In this document: piece after piece, positions 63,928 to 64,000 of the stretch
Layout of the letters: each line of letters begins with the position of its first letter
How positions within the stretch are numbered: position 1 is the stretch's first letter
From: Breviolum minutum Mf 1.05b.01
Taxonomy: Eukaryota > Sar > Dinophyceae > Suessiales > Symbiodiniaceae
DNA length: 64,000 nucleotides
Direction of reading: 5' to 3'
Assembly: GCA_000507305.1 (NCBI GenBank)
Contig: DF240144.1
Coordinates: 1 to 64,000, forward strand
Program-made: the position numbers and the translations under genes
The notes under the pieces: generated by a model
Seen by the model: the letters and a program-made list of their open reading frames with translations, nothing else
Databases searched by the model: none
Told to the model about the DNA's origin: nothing

Positions 63928-64000
63928 CCATAGGATCCATGTATGGCATATCTACCTACATTTACCATAAATTTTAGCCAAATGTAGGTAAATATACCAT
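63928..64000. repeat. PAL-A element cut by the window edge
   Basis: cccataggatccatgtatgg, acctacatttacc and aaatgtaggtaaatatacca; the right end lies outside. Confidence 0.75.

Overview
The window reads as nuclear DNA of a dinoflagellate, most likely of the Symbiodiniaceae/Suessiales. It has no operons, ribosome-binding sites or compact genes. Coding signal is confined to retroelement pieces and short exon-like islands. Nearly everything else is small palindromic (MITE-like) repeats, satellites and AT-rich spacer. The retroelement type (RanBP2-type zinc-finger ORF1, long polyprotein, RNase H) and the repeat types match what I know of symbiotic dinoflagellate genomes. The species cannot be fixed from sequence alone.

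Layout. (1) 1-3.95 kb, minus strand: 5' part of an apparently intact non-LTR-like retroelement, with a tandem 138-bp leader, a zinc-finger/coiled-coil ORF1 and a long second frame running off the left edge. (2) 4-19 kb: palindromic elements separated by short unique islands. Many islands have coherent minus-strand reading frames with AG acceptors, so a multi-exon minus-strand gene with repeat-filled introns is possible (about 18.3 down to 6.1 kb). A satellite cluster with an assembly gap (14.2-16.4 kb) lies inside it. (3) 19.1-20.7 kb, minus: 3' part of a decayed retroelement with a well-preserved RNase H domain. (4) 21-64 kb: dense palindromic repeats, many nested, with a few coding relics: a transposon-associated pseudogene at 27.6-28.3 kb, coding islands at 30.0, 38.1 and 39.5-40.0 kb, a pair of minus-strand frames at 51.8-52.8 kb, and a third RNase H scrap at 55.4 kb.

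Repeat names used here are local. PAL-A: ccatggatcc ends, ggtaaatgtaggtaaatata arms. PAL-B: ctagttggtggtttcaa / gaaaccaccacctag. PAL-C: tacaccctggaaaattaaca. PAL-D: taccctccctgaaactaac. PAL-E: taccctctggtaaactaac. PAL-G: taccctccagggaattaac. PAL-F: ttcaaagtgacc. PAL-H/I: gatgtcc...gttagtaa. PAL-J: caaggtgggcc / ggcccaccttg. PAL-K: actggttgtttaataaggat. PAL-L: aaataaggccttatta. PAL-M: tactgttgatgg / ccatcaacagta. PAL-N: gggtgtttccaaaaata. PAL-P: taagaatccagacccctccc. PAL-Q: aggcctggctatttt / ttccattggagg. PAL-R: acttggaggatcatccca. S: a dispersed unit with tgcttggaaaa. O: tggtcgactggactttcagg. C, D, E and G share one terminal consensus and TA flanks, so they probably use one transposase source; nested insertions give relative ages.

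Nearly all recognisable coding remnants lie on the minus strand, which fits the one-directional gene organisation of dinoflagellates. No tRNA, rRNA, CRISPR array or prokaryotic element was recognised. Base composition was judged by eye, not computed.
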